Positions 37,250 to 48,016 of a DNA stretch of 64,000 nucleotides are shown one piece after another (position 1 is the stretch's first letter; each line of letters starts with the position of its first letter). The position numbers and the translations under genes are program-made. This DNA comes from Lunularia cruciata. Taxonomy: Eukaryota > Streptophyta > Marchantiopsida > Lunulariales > Lunulariaceae. The notes under the pieces were generated by a model that was given only the letters and a program-made list of their open reading frames with translations, did no database searches and was not told the origin of the DNA. The DNA lies in assembly GCA_948567375.1 (NCBI GenBank), contig OX419759.1, forward strand, positions 60,540,593-60,604,592, read 5' to 3'.

Positions 37250-38745
37250 AGTAGCTTCTTTGTGGAATCCTCAAATTTCTTTGAGGTATGTTTGTGAAGT
37301 CTATTATACAACTACTACAAGAGCTCATCTATGTAAACCTTCACTATCAAAGCATGCACTTGAGACCTCAAATCCCAAGACTTCAGCCTCTCCAAGAGGG
37401 ATTTTACTTTCTCCTTAACAATTCTTACCAATTTTTCTTGCACCATCTCTATCCTTCCCAAGGATCATGGTCATCTCCAAGTTGAGTTGCATTTGAATAT
37501 CCTACAACTTTGCTAAGATTTCCTCCCAAATGGCCAGTCTATCTTGCTTGTGCTCTTCTTCCTTCTCTTTGATATCCTTGGTGAGCTTCTTCACTTGTAC
37601 TTCCACCATTGGCAGCACCTCCTGATGTTGCACTTCCACTGCAATAAGGACTACCTTCACTTTATTCACTTCTCTTTTCAATATGTTGATCTTTTTGGCT
37701 TGAGTGTTTACCTATTCCTCAAGCTAGTTTGACAAAGTGCTTATCCTTCTCTATAGATTCTCTCCTCATGCACCTCCTTCTCTAGGGCTTCTTGTTCTTC
37801 CCTAAGCTTGGCCACCTATTGCACCACGTCATTATTGCATTTCTCCATCTCCAAGTGTTGGGTACAAACTTCTACCAATTCATCATGTGCCTTCATCCTT
37901 TCCTATACAACCCCTTGTGCCAATTGATAGAGGTGGCTTAGGAGGGTAGCATAATTGGTAACCTTCCCATGACATTCTTTGTATATGGGAAGGAGCTACT
38001 CTATTAATTCCAACATTGGGCCTTTTGTGTGCACAACTAAAATAGAGCATGGCACCATGATGATTGACCAAGTGTCTTTCTTGCTTGAGCTAGCATCCTT
38101 GGCCATTTTAAATGATGAAAATTGTCTACTCTCCTCCTTCTTGATCTCAAAAAAGAAGGTGGAGTCTTCTTGGTTGTTTTCTCTTCTCATCATTGTGTGG
38201 ACTTTAGTCTTGGAAAATCCTTTGTCTTGAAGACCTCTTTCTAGTTGAAGTTCTCCCTTGGTTTGGCACAATCCCATGTCTTTTGCCACTTCTTCCTCCT
38301 TGAGTGCTCCTTCTTCTTGTAGCTTTGTTTATCCTACAAGTGGAAAGAAGGAGAATCTCATTAACCCTAAGCTATCAGCTATATTCTTTTGGGGCTTGAG
38401 AGCCCAATTTCTGCATCATATCTTCATGAGGCAGGTGTTTGTTCTTCTATGAAAAAATTTTCCTTTGTCCTTGGAGGAGTTTGGTCCAAGATCAATTGTA
38501 TTTCTTCACCTTTGTCACATCCTTGTTTGATGAGATGATGATTTGGGTGAATGATTGCTTGTTGATAGTGAAGGTGTGCTTTGGTTGTGATCCAACTCCA
38601 TCTTTGTCCTCCACAAGGATCCACCTTGCCCTTTTTTTGGACATCATCTTTGGCTTGGAAGGCATTGCATGTCTCTTCCTTCCCCTAATTAGGAGTTTTG
38701 TAACCAGTTTGTACAACTTCTTCTTCTTGTAGCCTAGCATGTTGT
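37250..38745 (-). pseudogene. Antisense coiled-coil protein remnant
   Basis: On the minus strand the sequence reads as broken Lys/Glu-rich helical protein: EKCNNDVVQ (about 37845), KLREEQEALEKEVHEER, KINILKREVNKVK, VKKLTKDIKEKEEEHKQD and VKSLLERLKSWDLRSQVHAL (towards 37340). Upstream is a basic N-terminal part (38740-38492) with RARWILVEDKDG. Heptad-like spacing suggests a coiled coil. Stops and frameshifts show it is dead. It lies antisense to the flanking retroelement fragments and could be an extra antisense ORF of a retroelement or a captured host gene. I do not recognise it. Confidence 0.45.
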
Positions 38746-39224
38746 GGCATTCTTCACCATGACATACTTCCTTGTGTGGGTGAATTTTGCATCCACTCCT
38801 AGATACCTCCTAGATACATCATTTCTAATTAATGTGGCTCCTCAAAATGTCCTATGGAGAAGAAGTAATTGAGGTACTTCTCCTTCTAGGTTAGGGTTAA
38901 AAGATTCACTCCCACGTAAAAATAAATAACAAAGGGAGATAGAAGAGTCACTCTACCTTCTTCATTCATGTTTCTAGCAAGCTCTCATGCCCATGCCTAG
39001 AACATTGCTGCCCAATTTACATGCCTTCCTTCATATATGTACTTGAAAAAGATTGCATGGTTATTGCTTGGGTAAGTTGTTTGTTTGGATTTGAATAACT
39101 TCATCACTTAAATCTACTAGGATGTCCTTTGAGCATGATCTTTAATTGCAAGGACAGAAAAACCATTATTAGTCTTGTCGTTCTTCAAGGTTGCCTTGAA
39201 TTTTGCTGCGAAGGCTAGATTAGA

Positions 39225-39350
39225 GCAAGTCCAAGGGCAATCCAAGGTCCTTGGATAGCAAGTCCAAGAGCTATCCAAGGTCCTTGGATAATGTCCAAAA
39301 GCACTTGGATAGCAAGTCCAAGGGCTATCCAAGGTCCTTGGACTTGCTAG
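39225..39350. repeat. Cluster of CCAAGGTCCTTGG palindromes
   Basis: Three copies of the palindrome ATCCAAGG-TC-CTTGGAT or close variants and several AAGTCCAAG units alternate in about 125 bp, so the segment is almost wholly self-complementary in short pieces. Confidence 0.75.
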
Positions 39351-39499
39351 GTTTGAAGTTACTAGCTAAACATACATTTGAGCAAGCTTGGTTCACACAT
39401 AGAGTTGTCTTATTCAATAACCAAAGCATGAATTTTTGTTTGGTGGGACCTTTGGGGAGGTATATATACCATAAAAAGGGTCTTATTAGATTCTAGTGT

Positions 39500-41340
39500 G
39501 AAGTTCTTTATGTTGTGGAAGGATGCAATCTTTGGTCTTAGGCTATGGAAGACCAATGCAGAGAGGTGTCTACTTTAGATCTAGATATCTCTAGAGGGTG
39601 GTTCTACACAATACATCACATGTGGAGAGCTTATTGTCCAAATTCAACCCAATCATCTAATTGGTAGCTCTATCATGAGAGATCAAGCCATTGCAACAAT
39701 AGTAGAGTCATATGATGTGCTACTTAGTGGAGCAGTTTTATACCCAATGGGTTTTAATATTGACTATTGGAAGGAGATAAATTTCTATAGGCTAGGTTGG
39801 TAGCCAAGAGAAGAGTGTGTATGTTTGATAATCTTGGCTCACTACAACCAAGGACCATGGAGCATCATTTTTAGCTTTCAGTGGTTTTGTTACCTGGCTT
39901 GGTGACTTATTGAAGAGGAATGCTCATGTGGAGGATATGCTAGTACCAAAGGAGATCACTTGGTTTGGAGTACAAGTGAGGTTGTTCTATTCACCTTGGA
40001 TTGTGGAGTTTTGAGTAGGCATTGTAGTAGCATGCATATCAATTGGTGCAATAAGCTTGGAGTGGAGCCTTGTACCACCAAGAGATTAATGTGAGAATAA
40101 GCCTCTAAATTTATTACCTTGTCACCTTGGGATACCACACTTATTGCTTGATAGTATCCTGTAGAGGGAGTATCTATTGGAGTTTTTTGGTGGGATCAAC
40201 ATTGGACTAGCTATGGTATTACAAGCAAGTATATGGGTTTAGAGGTACTTGTATGTAGAGAGAGAGACTACTAGGTGAATCTCTACATCATGTGGCACAC
40301 TTGGCTTATTGATATTTTGAGTTACTACCAATGTCAAAAATCAAGGGTTATCAAAAGATCTTACCAACAGACATTTCCTTGTTGGGAGCACAAGATTTGG
40401 AGAGATATGGTACCATTCATTTGGTGATTTTAGGATCGTCGTGTTAGGGACATACCCATGTTGGCCAAGATCAAGGTCTACAAGATCTACAAGATCTCTA
40501 TTTTGGTATGTTTTGGAGATATTATGTATATGATGACATCTCTAGGTCCATCAGGCCATTTCTCTAGTCTACATTTTAGAGAATGTTTCTTTGATGGGTG
40601 ATTCTTGCACATGTGGTGTTGAATACACATCAAGTCCATTCTTTGATGGGACTTGCCATGTTGTTAGATCTAGTTAGCATTGGTGGATGAAACTCATTAT
40701 CTTCATTTTGGTTGATGAAACTCTTACCTAAAGAGGTTTTACAATGTGCTTATGATGGGATTCAACAACTAGCTCACATTATTTTTGATGATATTTTGGA
40801 TGTTGGGTGCCAATCTTAGATGGTGATAGTGGTTGATAGGTCATGCATGGCAATGGTGAACCTTGTTGGGCAACCTAGAGCCACTTTACCCACACTCATG
40901 AGTTTCCTAAGCTCTCATGCTTTTTTGAGAGTGAGGTCTTGGACTTGCTTGGGACTCACAATTACAACAATTAGTGAAGCCCAATGCTGATAAGAGAGAG
41001 CAAGCAATGGGTTTCCATACCAAAATAATCCCATTTTAGCAATGTAAGAGGCATTTAGGTATCAAGTGTTAGGTTAGGCCATGGATCTAAATCGTTTGAC
41101 ATGGGTTGTGAGCCTTGGATTGGCCAAGCAACATAGGATATGCTTGGTTTGCATCACGACTTGGACACTTGTGAGCTCTATGCCTATTGGGACAATTCAA
41201 GCACATGCTAGGAGTAGTGGACCAAGTGGGTATGGTATTCTTGCAACACAACTATTGACTACTAGTGAGAGTGTTTTACTTGGATTACATCATGATGATA
41301 GGGGTCTACTTGGGATGTAGCTAGAAGATATGTGGTATCA
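39500..41340 (+). pseudogene. Retroelement fragment with protease-like and C5 cytosine-methyltransferase-like domains
   Basis: The first part (about 39610-39790) reads GELIVQIQPNHLIGSSIM and SYDVLLSGAVLYPMGFNIDY, resembling retroelement protease-region proteins of streptophytes. Further on, YYVYDDISRSI (about 40510-40545) matches motif I-II of C5 methyltransferases carried by such elements, then LPKEVLQCAYDGIQ, FDDILDVG, GLGLAWDSQLQQLVKPNADK and REQAMGFHT (about 40940-41020), and finally AMDLNRLTWVVSLGLAKQHR (from 41078). These follow the C-terminal order of that fused methyltransferase. The catalytic Pro-Cys segment is not recognisable. The assignment is from remembered family sequences. Frames shift repeatedly, so it is dead. 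Confidence 0.5.
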
Positions 41341-41407
41341 ACAGTAGAAAAGGAGCCAAGTCTAAGCAAGATTTGTTCTTTATGGGACATTGCAAGATGT
41401 AGGAAGA

Positions 41408-42144
41408 TGTAATACCAAGAGCTAGCCATATGATCTAGATGTGAAATTTGGTTTGGTAATACCTAGAATGATGTTATACATGATGGAAAAAATAGATTAG
41501 ATAGAAGTATCACCAAAAGAGTACTTCTACTAATAGGGCAGAAACCAAAATAGACTTGAAAAACTTATAACCAACAGCTAGACATATGATTTAAAGGTGA
41601 GAATTGGTTTGGTAACATCTAGAAGGATGTTATAGATGATGGACCAAATAGATCAAAATAAGGTATCACCAAAAGGGGACTTCTACTAATAGAGTGAGGA
41701 CCAAAATATGCCTAAAATTTTTGAAGGTTATTTTGAAGGCCTAAACGGATGAATTAGACATAAAAAATGTGCTAACCACCCCTTCCAACAAAAGAATGGA
41801 TGGCCTTCCCTCCTTCCTACTTTGTCTTGTTGAGAGCTTTCCAACTGTACCTCACTCACGTGATTCAAAGATTCCTACAAAAAGATTCCCTAAAAGATTC
41901 CCTCTGATCAAAGCGTGTTTGACCAACCAGATAGGACTAGGACCAACATGTCACCCATCCAAGTGGGTAATCCAAGGGTGGAGCTTGTGAATATATCACC
42001 TATCTATGTGCCTAATCCTATGGTGGAGCTTCCTTGGAGGAGATCATCTTTGTCTATATAGTAAAGAGAAGGTGCTCCTTTGGGGATCGGATGCTTGAGG
42101 TGAAATCTATGTTTTCTCTCTTCTCTTGTCCTTGGAGTGTTAAA
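41408..42144 (+). repeat. 5' LTR of element A
   Basis: TGTAATACC start, TATATAGTAAAGAGAAGG TATA region near 42055, ends beside the primer site at 42146. Same internal half-LTR duplication as the solo copies. Confidence 0.9.
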
Positions 42145-42145
42145 A

Positions 42146-42157
42146 TGGTATCAGAGT
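42146..42157 (+). promoter_or_regulatory. Primer binding site of element A
   Basis: TGGTATCAGAGT; the first eleven bases complement the 3' end of plant initiator methionine tRNA. Confidence 0.85.
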
Positions 42158-42284
42158 GAGTGTTTTAATCCAAGAGAATAGACCACCCCTCTTGGAAGAG
42201 CATGAACTACTGAAACCAAGTAATTTGAGGTGGAGAACATAGAGTAATTGCTAGACTTGGGAAGGACTTTAGAGAGCGGATGGG

Positions 42285-42506
42285 ATGGATGCACCGAGAG
42301 GAAAATTTCTCACACCTAGCTTCATATTCTTGAATCCATTCCACATCAAGGTTATGTACATCCAATGTGAGCAAATGAGAGAATCAGTAGTTTATCACTT
42401 TGGAATAGAATTCATGGATAGAGTGATGAACTCACCAAATCCAGTGATTCTACCCATGGTGGTATACAACAAAGAGCAGAATTTGACAATCTACATTCTA
42501 TTATGA
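42285..42506 (+). CDS. Leader ORF 1 of element A
   Basis: A 73-codon intact frame (MDAPRGKFLTPSF start) between primer site and gag. Its C-terminal half, HFGIEFMDRVM then PVILPMVVY and LTIYIL, parallels the next ORF and the leader ORF of element C (51211-51426). No known domain. Its preservation among otherwise broken frames may be chance for so short an ORF. Confidence 0.5.
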   Translation: MDAPRGKFLTPSFIFLNPFHIKVMYIQCEQMRESVVYHFGIEFMDRVMNSPNPVILPMVVYNKEQNLTIYILL

Positions 42507-42510
42507 TGTT

Positions 42511-42726
42511 ATGGATGTGAATATCCCAAATCCTCTCCCTTTCAACACTCAAGTAGAAATTTGTTATATAATGAGATCACTCAAAAGATCAAAAGTGATG
42601 TTTAGAGATTTTGTGGTTAGAAATTTTGGTGAGGAGTATTGTCAACAAGTGATCGCTTTTGAGGTCCCAATGGTAGTCCCAATAGTTTTTGTGCCTTCCA
42701 AAGTGATCATATTAACTCTCTATTGA
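42511..42726 (+). CDS. Leader ORF 2 of element A
   Basis: A 71-codon intact frame starting MDVNIPNPLPFNTQVEICY, only 4 bp after leader ORF 1 and apparently a diverged duplicate of it (FVVRNFGEEYCQQVI, PMVVPIVFV, IILTLY). Its PNPLP start resembles the PPNPLPPN start of element C's leader ORF. Function unknown. Confidence 0.5.
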   Translation: MDVNIPNPLPFNTQVEICYIMRSLKRSKVMFRDFVVRNFGEEYCQQVIAFEVPMVVPIVFVPSKVIILTLY

Positions 42727-42729
42727 AGT

Positions 42730-43760
42730 AGACAGTAGCAATTGAGTATTGCAAGAACCATGGATCTACAATTGTAGGAGCTGGTGCAAGGAATGCAATG
42801 GATGTTGAACAAATTTTGAGAGATTAAGATGACCATGGAGGCATTCCAAATTCAAGTGCAGATCCTCAAGAATGATCAAGCAATGCAAGAAGAAGAGTCA
42901 TCTCAAAACCCAATACCTATGACTAAAGTACTTGGAGAGGCATCGATGCCTACAACCCGATCAATAATGAAGCCACATTGCTACTCCTGATGAAGAAGAC
43001 CTGCAACATCGAGCCTTACAAGGGAGCAACATACAATGGGAGTAGTGGAAAACTAGATCTTGAGGATGAATCAAGATTTCCGATTGTTCTCAACAGAGAT
43101 CACGGAGTATGTTGCAAGTGTGTTTGCATGTGAGTACTTGACTAATAAAGTTCTCACATGGTACAATGTTTGGGAATGATCCATGTTGGCAGAGAGAAGG
43201 GAGGTCATGTGGACAGCAACGCAAGAAGGATTGCTGAAGAATTTCCAATTGGTGGATTCCGTGCATATGGCCCAAATCCGACTATGGGGATTGAGACAAA
43301 AGAAAAGCGTACAAGAGTATATGGAGGTATTTTTGGATCTACAAGTCACGATGACCGACATGAGTCTAGCAGAGACTCTCGACAATTTCAAATGAGGATT
43401 GAAGGAGCAAATTTGCCAAGAAGTCATGGTGCAAAATCCTCACATGGTGTTTGAAGCCATTGCTTGTGCACAAAGAATAGCAAGGGCATTGGGTAGAGGT
43501 GAAGTAGTAGTTCCACCTCAACATTATTTGGCAGAAATGCCACACATGGGTGGACAAGTACCAATGGAATTGGGCAACCTTTGGTTTTGGGATCAAGGAG
43601 CATGAATGCTTCAAGGAGAGCGTGGACAAGTAGAAGAACGGAGAGATGGAATCCCATGAGGAGAAGGAACTCAAGGAGAACAACAATGTTGTTGCAATTG
43701 TGACCGTATTGGGCACATATCTGCCAATTATTGTGCTTGTCTCCCTAGAGGCCCTTGACC
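42730..43760 (+). pseudogene. gag of element A, broken
   Basis: Gag-like frames include MWTATQEGLLKNFQLV, SVQEYMEVFLDLQVTMTD and HMVFEAIACAQRIARAL, ending in a zinc knuckle (CCNCDRIGHISAN, near 43690-43740) whose last Cys spacing is disturbed. Stops occur at W and Q/R-like positions. Confidence 0.75.
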
Positions 43761-43939
43761 TTCATACAGGCAATCTTTGAACAACATGGAGGATGCATTG
43801 AAGAAGAAGAGGTGGAAATCACTATGGAAAATGAAGATCACCAATAAATGCACCTCATGGCCTTATTGGCTTAATAAGGAAGTAGAGAAGCAAGGGAAGG
43901 AAGAAGACAAGCACACAAAGGTCCCAAAAGGCAACCTCA

Positions 43940-46760
43940 CAATTGATTGTTGTGAATAGAGTCCTAGAAGGCAATCAAGTGAGAATATTAATAGATCCGT
44001 GAGCAACAAAGAATTTCTTGTCTTGTTGTGTTGCAATATGATTGGGAATGGATCTAGAGAGAGATGAGAGAGAAGAAGTAAAGTTACCTAACGGGCAAAC
44101 ACAGAGGATTGAATCATTACCTAAACTGGTAACACTCTCTACAAGAATATCAAGAAGTAATTGAGTAGTGAGTGATACAATTAGCTTGTTGTGATGCAAT
44201 CTTAAGCATGCCATGGATGGAGCATTACAACACTATGGTAGATTGGAGGAAGAAAGTAGTGAGAACCCACCAATGGTCAATCATTGGGGTTAAAGAAAAT
44301 TCACACAAGCAAGAACTACCTCTCTATGTCATTGGGACGGTAACTATTTGTAAGACAGATAGATGTTTCATGGGTTTAATAAGAGAAGCCCAAAGTGCAC
44401 AACTTGATGGACAAATTTTTGAGAAATTGAAAGATATGGTGGATGAGTTTCAAGATGTCTTTCCTTATGATTTACCCTCAGGATTATTACCAAAAAGGAG
44501 AGAAGATCATAAAATTGAGACACTCATTAGAAAGACACCTCCTTGTAAGGCCCCATATTGCCTAACACCTCATGAGTTGGAGGAATGTAAGACTCAAATT
44601 AAGGGTTCATCTAACCCAAAATATCCCTATATGGGGCTCCTATCTTGTTTGTGAAGAAGAAGGATGGAACAATGCACATGTGCATTGACTATGGGGGTCT
44701 CAATCAGCAAATAGTGAAGAACAAATACTCCTTGCCTTGCATGGATGACCTATTTGATCAACTCTATGGAGCAAGATACTTCACCAAATTGGACTTGTGA
44801 AATGGTTACAATCAAATCCAAATTGCATAGGAGGATGTGTACAAAACTGCCTTTCAAACCAAGTATGGCCACTTCAAATATCTTGTGATGTCTTTTGGCC
44901 CCACCAATGCACTTACCACTTTCATGAGTCTAATGAATGACATTTTTGTCCATACTTAGATAAGTCTAGTATCATCTTCCTAGATGACATCTTAGTATAC
45001 AATAGCACAATGATGGAACACAAACAACATCTACAAGAAGTCTTCCAAATTTTAAGACAAAATTGATTATGAGCCAAAATCTCAAAGTGCAAGTTTGGCA
45101 AGTCTAAAGTAGACTACTTGGGGCATGGAGTAAGTGTAGAGGGTATTCAATTATTGACAAATAAAATAAAGGTCATTCAAAAATGGAGTATCCCAAAAGA
45201 TCAAACTCAACTCAAGAGCTTCTTGGGGTTGATGGGATTTTATCATCAATTTGTCAAGGACTTCTCCAAGGTTGCACAACCTTTAATGGCACTACTTGGC
45301 AAGGGAAAGAAGTGAACATGGAGAACTATACAAGAGTTGGCCTTTCAAGAATTGAAAGCCACCTTGCTACATGCACCAATCTTGAAGTGGTATGACCCAA
45401 AACATCCAATCAAGTTGGCTACATATGCATTAGGCGTAGCAATAGGAGCAGTCCTACAACAAGTGTGGCATGATGGATGGCATCCAATTGCATATTTGTC
45501 TTGAAAGTTTTTATCGGCAAAGTGCAACTATCACACCATAAAAAAAGAAGAGCTGGCTATTGTCCTTGCAACCAAGCATTGGAAGCATTATCTGGGCGAG
45601 AAGGCAATTGTAGTAGAGATAAATCACAAACCTCTAGTCTACTTGGAGACACAAAAAGATCTATCTCATCACCAGATTTGGTGGGCAGAGTGGTAACAAT
45701 GCTTCAACATAACATCACGTATGTAGGAGGTAAGAAGCAACTTACAGATGCATGCACCCGCATACCAATGGCAAATAATTTGGTGGCAGAGATTAAGATT
45801 AATCTTGAATTTTGGCCAGAGATCCTGGCTACTACAAAAATTGATCCACAAATTGTAGGAGCACAATCATCCAAAGGCATCACCAGCACCCAAGGACTCA
45901 CCTTTCATGATGGAAAATTATGAATCCCAAATGTCCCAAAATTACGCACCACTATTCTAGCAAAATGTCATGATTAGGCCATTGCAAGTCATATCAGAGT
46001 GGACAAGACCTTGGAACAATCCATTGCCATTATTATTGGCCCAAGATGAGCAATGATGTGATGGACTACGTACATAGTTGCCTACTCTATCAACAGAACA
46101 AAGCTTCTAATCAAGCTCTTGCAGCGCTTCAACCTCTCTCCACTCCTCCACAACGTTGGGAACATGTGAGTATGGATCTCATTTGTGAATTACCCAAAAC
46201 CACCTTAAGATTTGACTCCATCTTGCTCTTTGTGGACCAACTCAGCAAAATGATTCATGTACGCCCATGACCGCTCCATGACTAGCTCAATTATACTTAG
46301 ATGCAGTCTTCTCTCACCATGGCTTGTCTCGAGTACTCATCACCAATAGAGGCACTCACTTCACCAATTTGTTTTGGCAAACACTTTTTGGTTTCTTCAA
46401 AACCAAGTTGGCCATGTCCATAGCTTACCACCCACAAATAGATAGACAAATAAAACTGGCTAATTGCACTATTGAAGACATGTTGCACGGCTTCACCTTA
46501 GAAGAGCAAGAGAGGTGGGACACCCTACTCCCCTTGGTGGAATTTGCTTACAACAATTTAGTGAATGCATCCACCTTTATCACTCCATTCTTCCTCATGT
46601 ATGGTGAGCATCCCTTTACACCTTCTAGCTTGATGAAGATACGTCCGATGGCTACCAAGGTCGATGTAGTCAACACATTTGTTTCTCAAATCCAACACGG
46701 TGTGGAGAGCTCCAAGCACAGTTTGCAGATTGCACAAAATCAACAGAAGTAGTATGTTGA
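43940..46760 (+). pseudogene. pol of element A (protease, RT, RNase H, integrase), broken
   Basis: Protease remnant VRILIDP-stop-AT lies near 43980. RT runs from 44430 (DEFQDVFPYDLPSGLLP, then [19 protein letters not shown] near 44975). RNase H connection GFYHQFVKDFSKVAQPLMAL starts about 45235, and integrase from 45930, with WEHVSMDLICELPK and CLLYQQNKAS. Within the core the second catalytic Asp reads Asn (codon 46345) and, exactly 36 codons on, the catalytic Glu reads Lys (codon 46453), so integration activity is doubly lost. Frames shift repeatedly. Confidence 0.85.
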
Positions 46761-47034
46761 TGCACACCGTAGGCACATGGAGTTTAATGTTGGGGGATCA
46801 AGTGTGGTTGTCTATAGCCAACCTCACATTAGTTGGCCCTCGTAAGCTCAGACCCCATTTTATTGGGCCTTTCTCTGTTCTTCATTGAGTTGGCATTGTG
46901 GCCTATCACCTTGAGCTACCACCACACATGAAGATCCATCCAGTGTTCCATGTTTCCCTACTATGCAGATATGCTCCTCGATCTGGCCATTGTCATTCCA
47001 CACAAGACATTTGACCTTGTTTGACACTCATTGA

Positions 47035-47185
47035 TGGCACAGAGGAATATGAAGTGGAACATATCCTCCAAAAATGCATGCGTGGTACTCGCCATCCACG
47101 GGTGGACTATCTGGTATAGTGGAAAGGTTACCCCTTCTATGAGGCAACTTGGGAGCCTGCTACCAATTTGACACTTGCACCGCTA
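47035..47185 (+). pseudogene. Chromodomain of element A, with stop
   Basis: EEYEVEHILQKCMRGTRHP, then DYLV-stop-WKGYPFYEATWEPA. This is the C-terminal chromodomain that defines chromoviruses and directs integration towards marked chromatin. A stop replaces one residue before WKGYP. Confidence 0.85.
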
Positions 47186-47249
47186 TTGGTGCAAGTGTTT
47201 GAGCAACAGTTGTACAACTAGGATGTTGCGTTTTAAAAGGAGGGAGGTG

Positions 47250-48011
47250 TGTAATACCAAGAGCTAGCCATATGATCTAGATGATCTAGCCATATGATCT
47301 AGATATGAAATTTGGTTTAGTAACATCTAGAATGATGTTATACATGATGGAAAAAATAGATCAGATAGAAGTATCACCAAAAGAGTACTTCTACTAATAT
47401 TGCAAAAACCAAAATAGACTTGAAAAGCTTAGAACCAACAGCTAGACATATGATTTAAAGGTGAGAATTGGTATGGTAACATCTAGAAGGATATTACACA
47501 TGATGGACTAAATAGATCAAAAGAAGGTATCACCAAAAGGGGACTTCTACTAATAGAGTAGGAACCAAAATATGCCTAAAATCTTTGGAAGGCAATTTTG
47601 AAGGCCTAAACGGATGAATTAGGCATAAAAAATATGCACATCCCCTCCCCCTCTTTCCAATAGAGGAAAGGATGGCCTTCACTCCTGCTTGCTTTGTCTC
47701 ATCGATAGCTTTCCAATGGTACCTCTCCCACATGATTCTAAGATTCCTACAAGAAGATTCCCTAAAAGATTCCTTCTAGTCAAAGGGACCAACCAAATAG
47801 GACCAGGACCAACATGTCACCCATCCAAGTGGGTAATCCAAGGGTGGAGCTTTTTGACATGTCACCTATCTATGTGCCTAATCCTATAGTGGAGCTTCCT
47901 TGAAAGAGTTCATCTTTGTCTATATAATAAAGAGAAGGTACTCCTTTGGGAATTGGATGCTTGAGTGTGAAATTTGTGTTTTCTCTCTTCTTTTGTCCTT
48001 GGAGTGCTACA
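47250..48011 (+). repeat. 3' LTR of element A
   Basis: 762 bp, homologous to the 5' LTR with many substitutions. A local duplication of ATGATCTAGCCATATGATCT near its start makes it about 20 bp longer. Confidence 0.9.
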
Positions 48012-48016
48012 GAAGA

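Larger units (their letters stand above)
41408..48011 (+). mobile_element. Gypsy chromovirus element A, full length, decayed
   Basis: LTRs at 41408-42144 and 47250-48011, flanked by perfect 5-bp target duplications GAAGA (41403-41407 and 48012-48016). A primer site TGGTATCAGAG (initiator Met tRNA) follows the 5' LTR, and a purine tract AAAAGGAGGGAGG precedes the 3' LTR. Internal order is two leader ORFs, gag, protease, RT, RNase H, integrase, chromodomain. Many stops and frameshifts show that this copy is older than element C. Confidence 0.93.

Noticed and set aside
39225..39350. CRISPR-like repeat array
   Set aside because: Spacers are not unique, units are short palindromes with irregular spacing, and the genome is a plant's.
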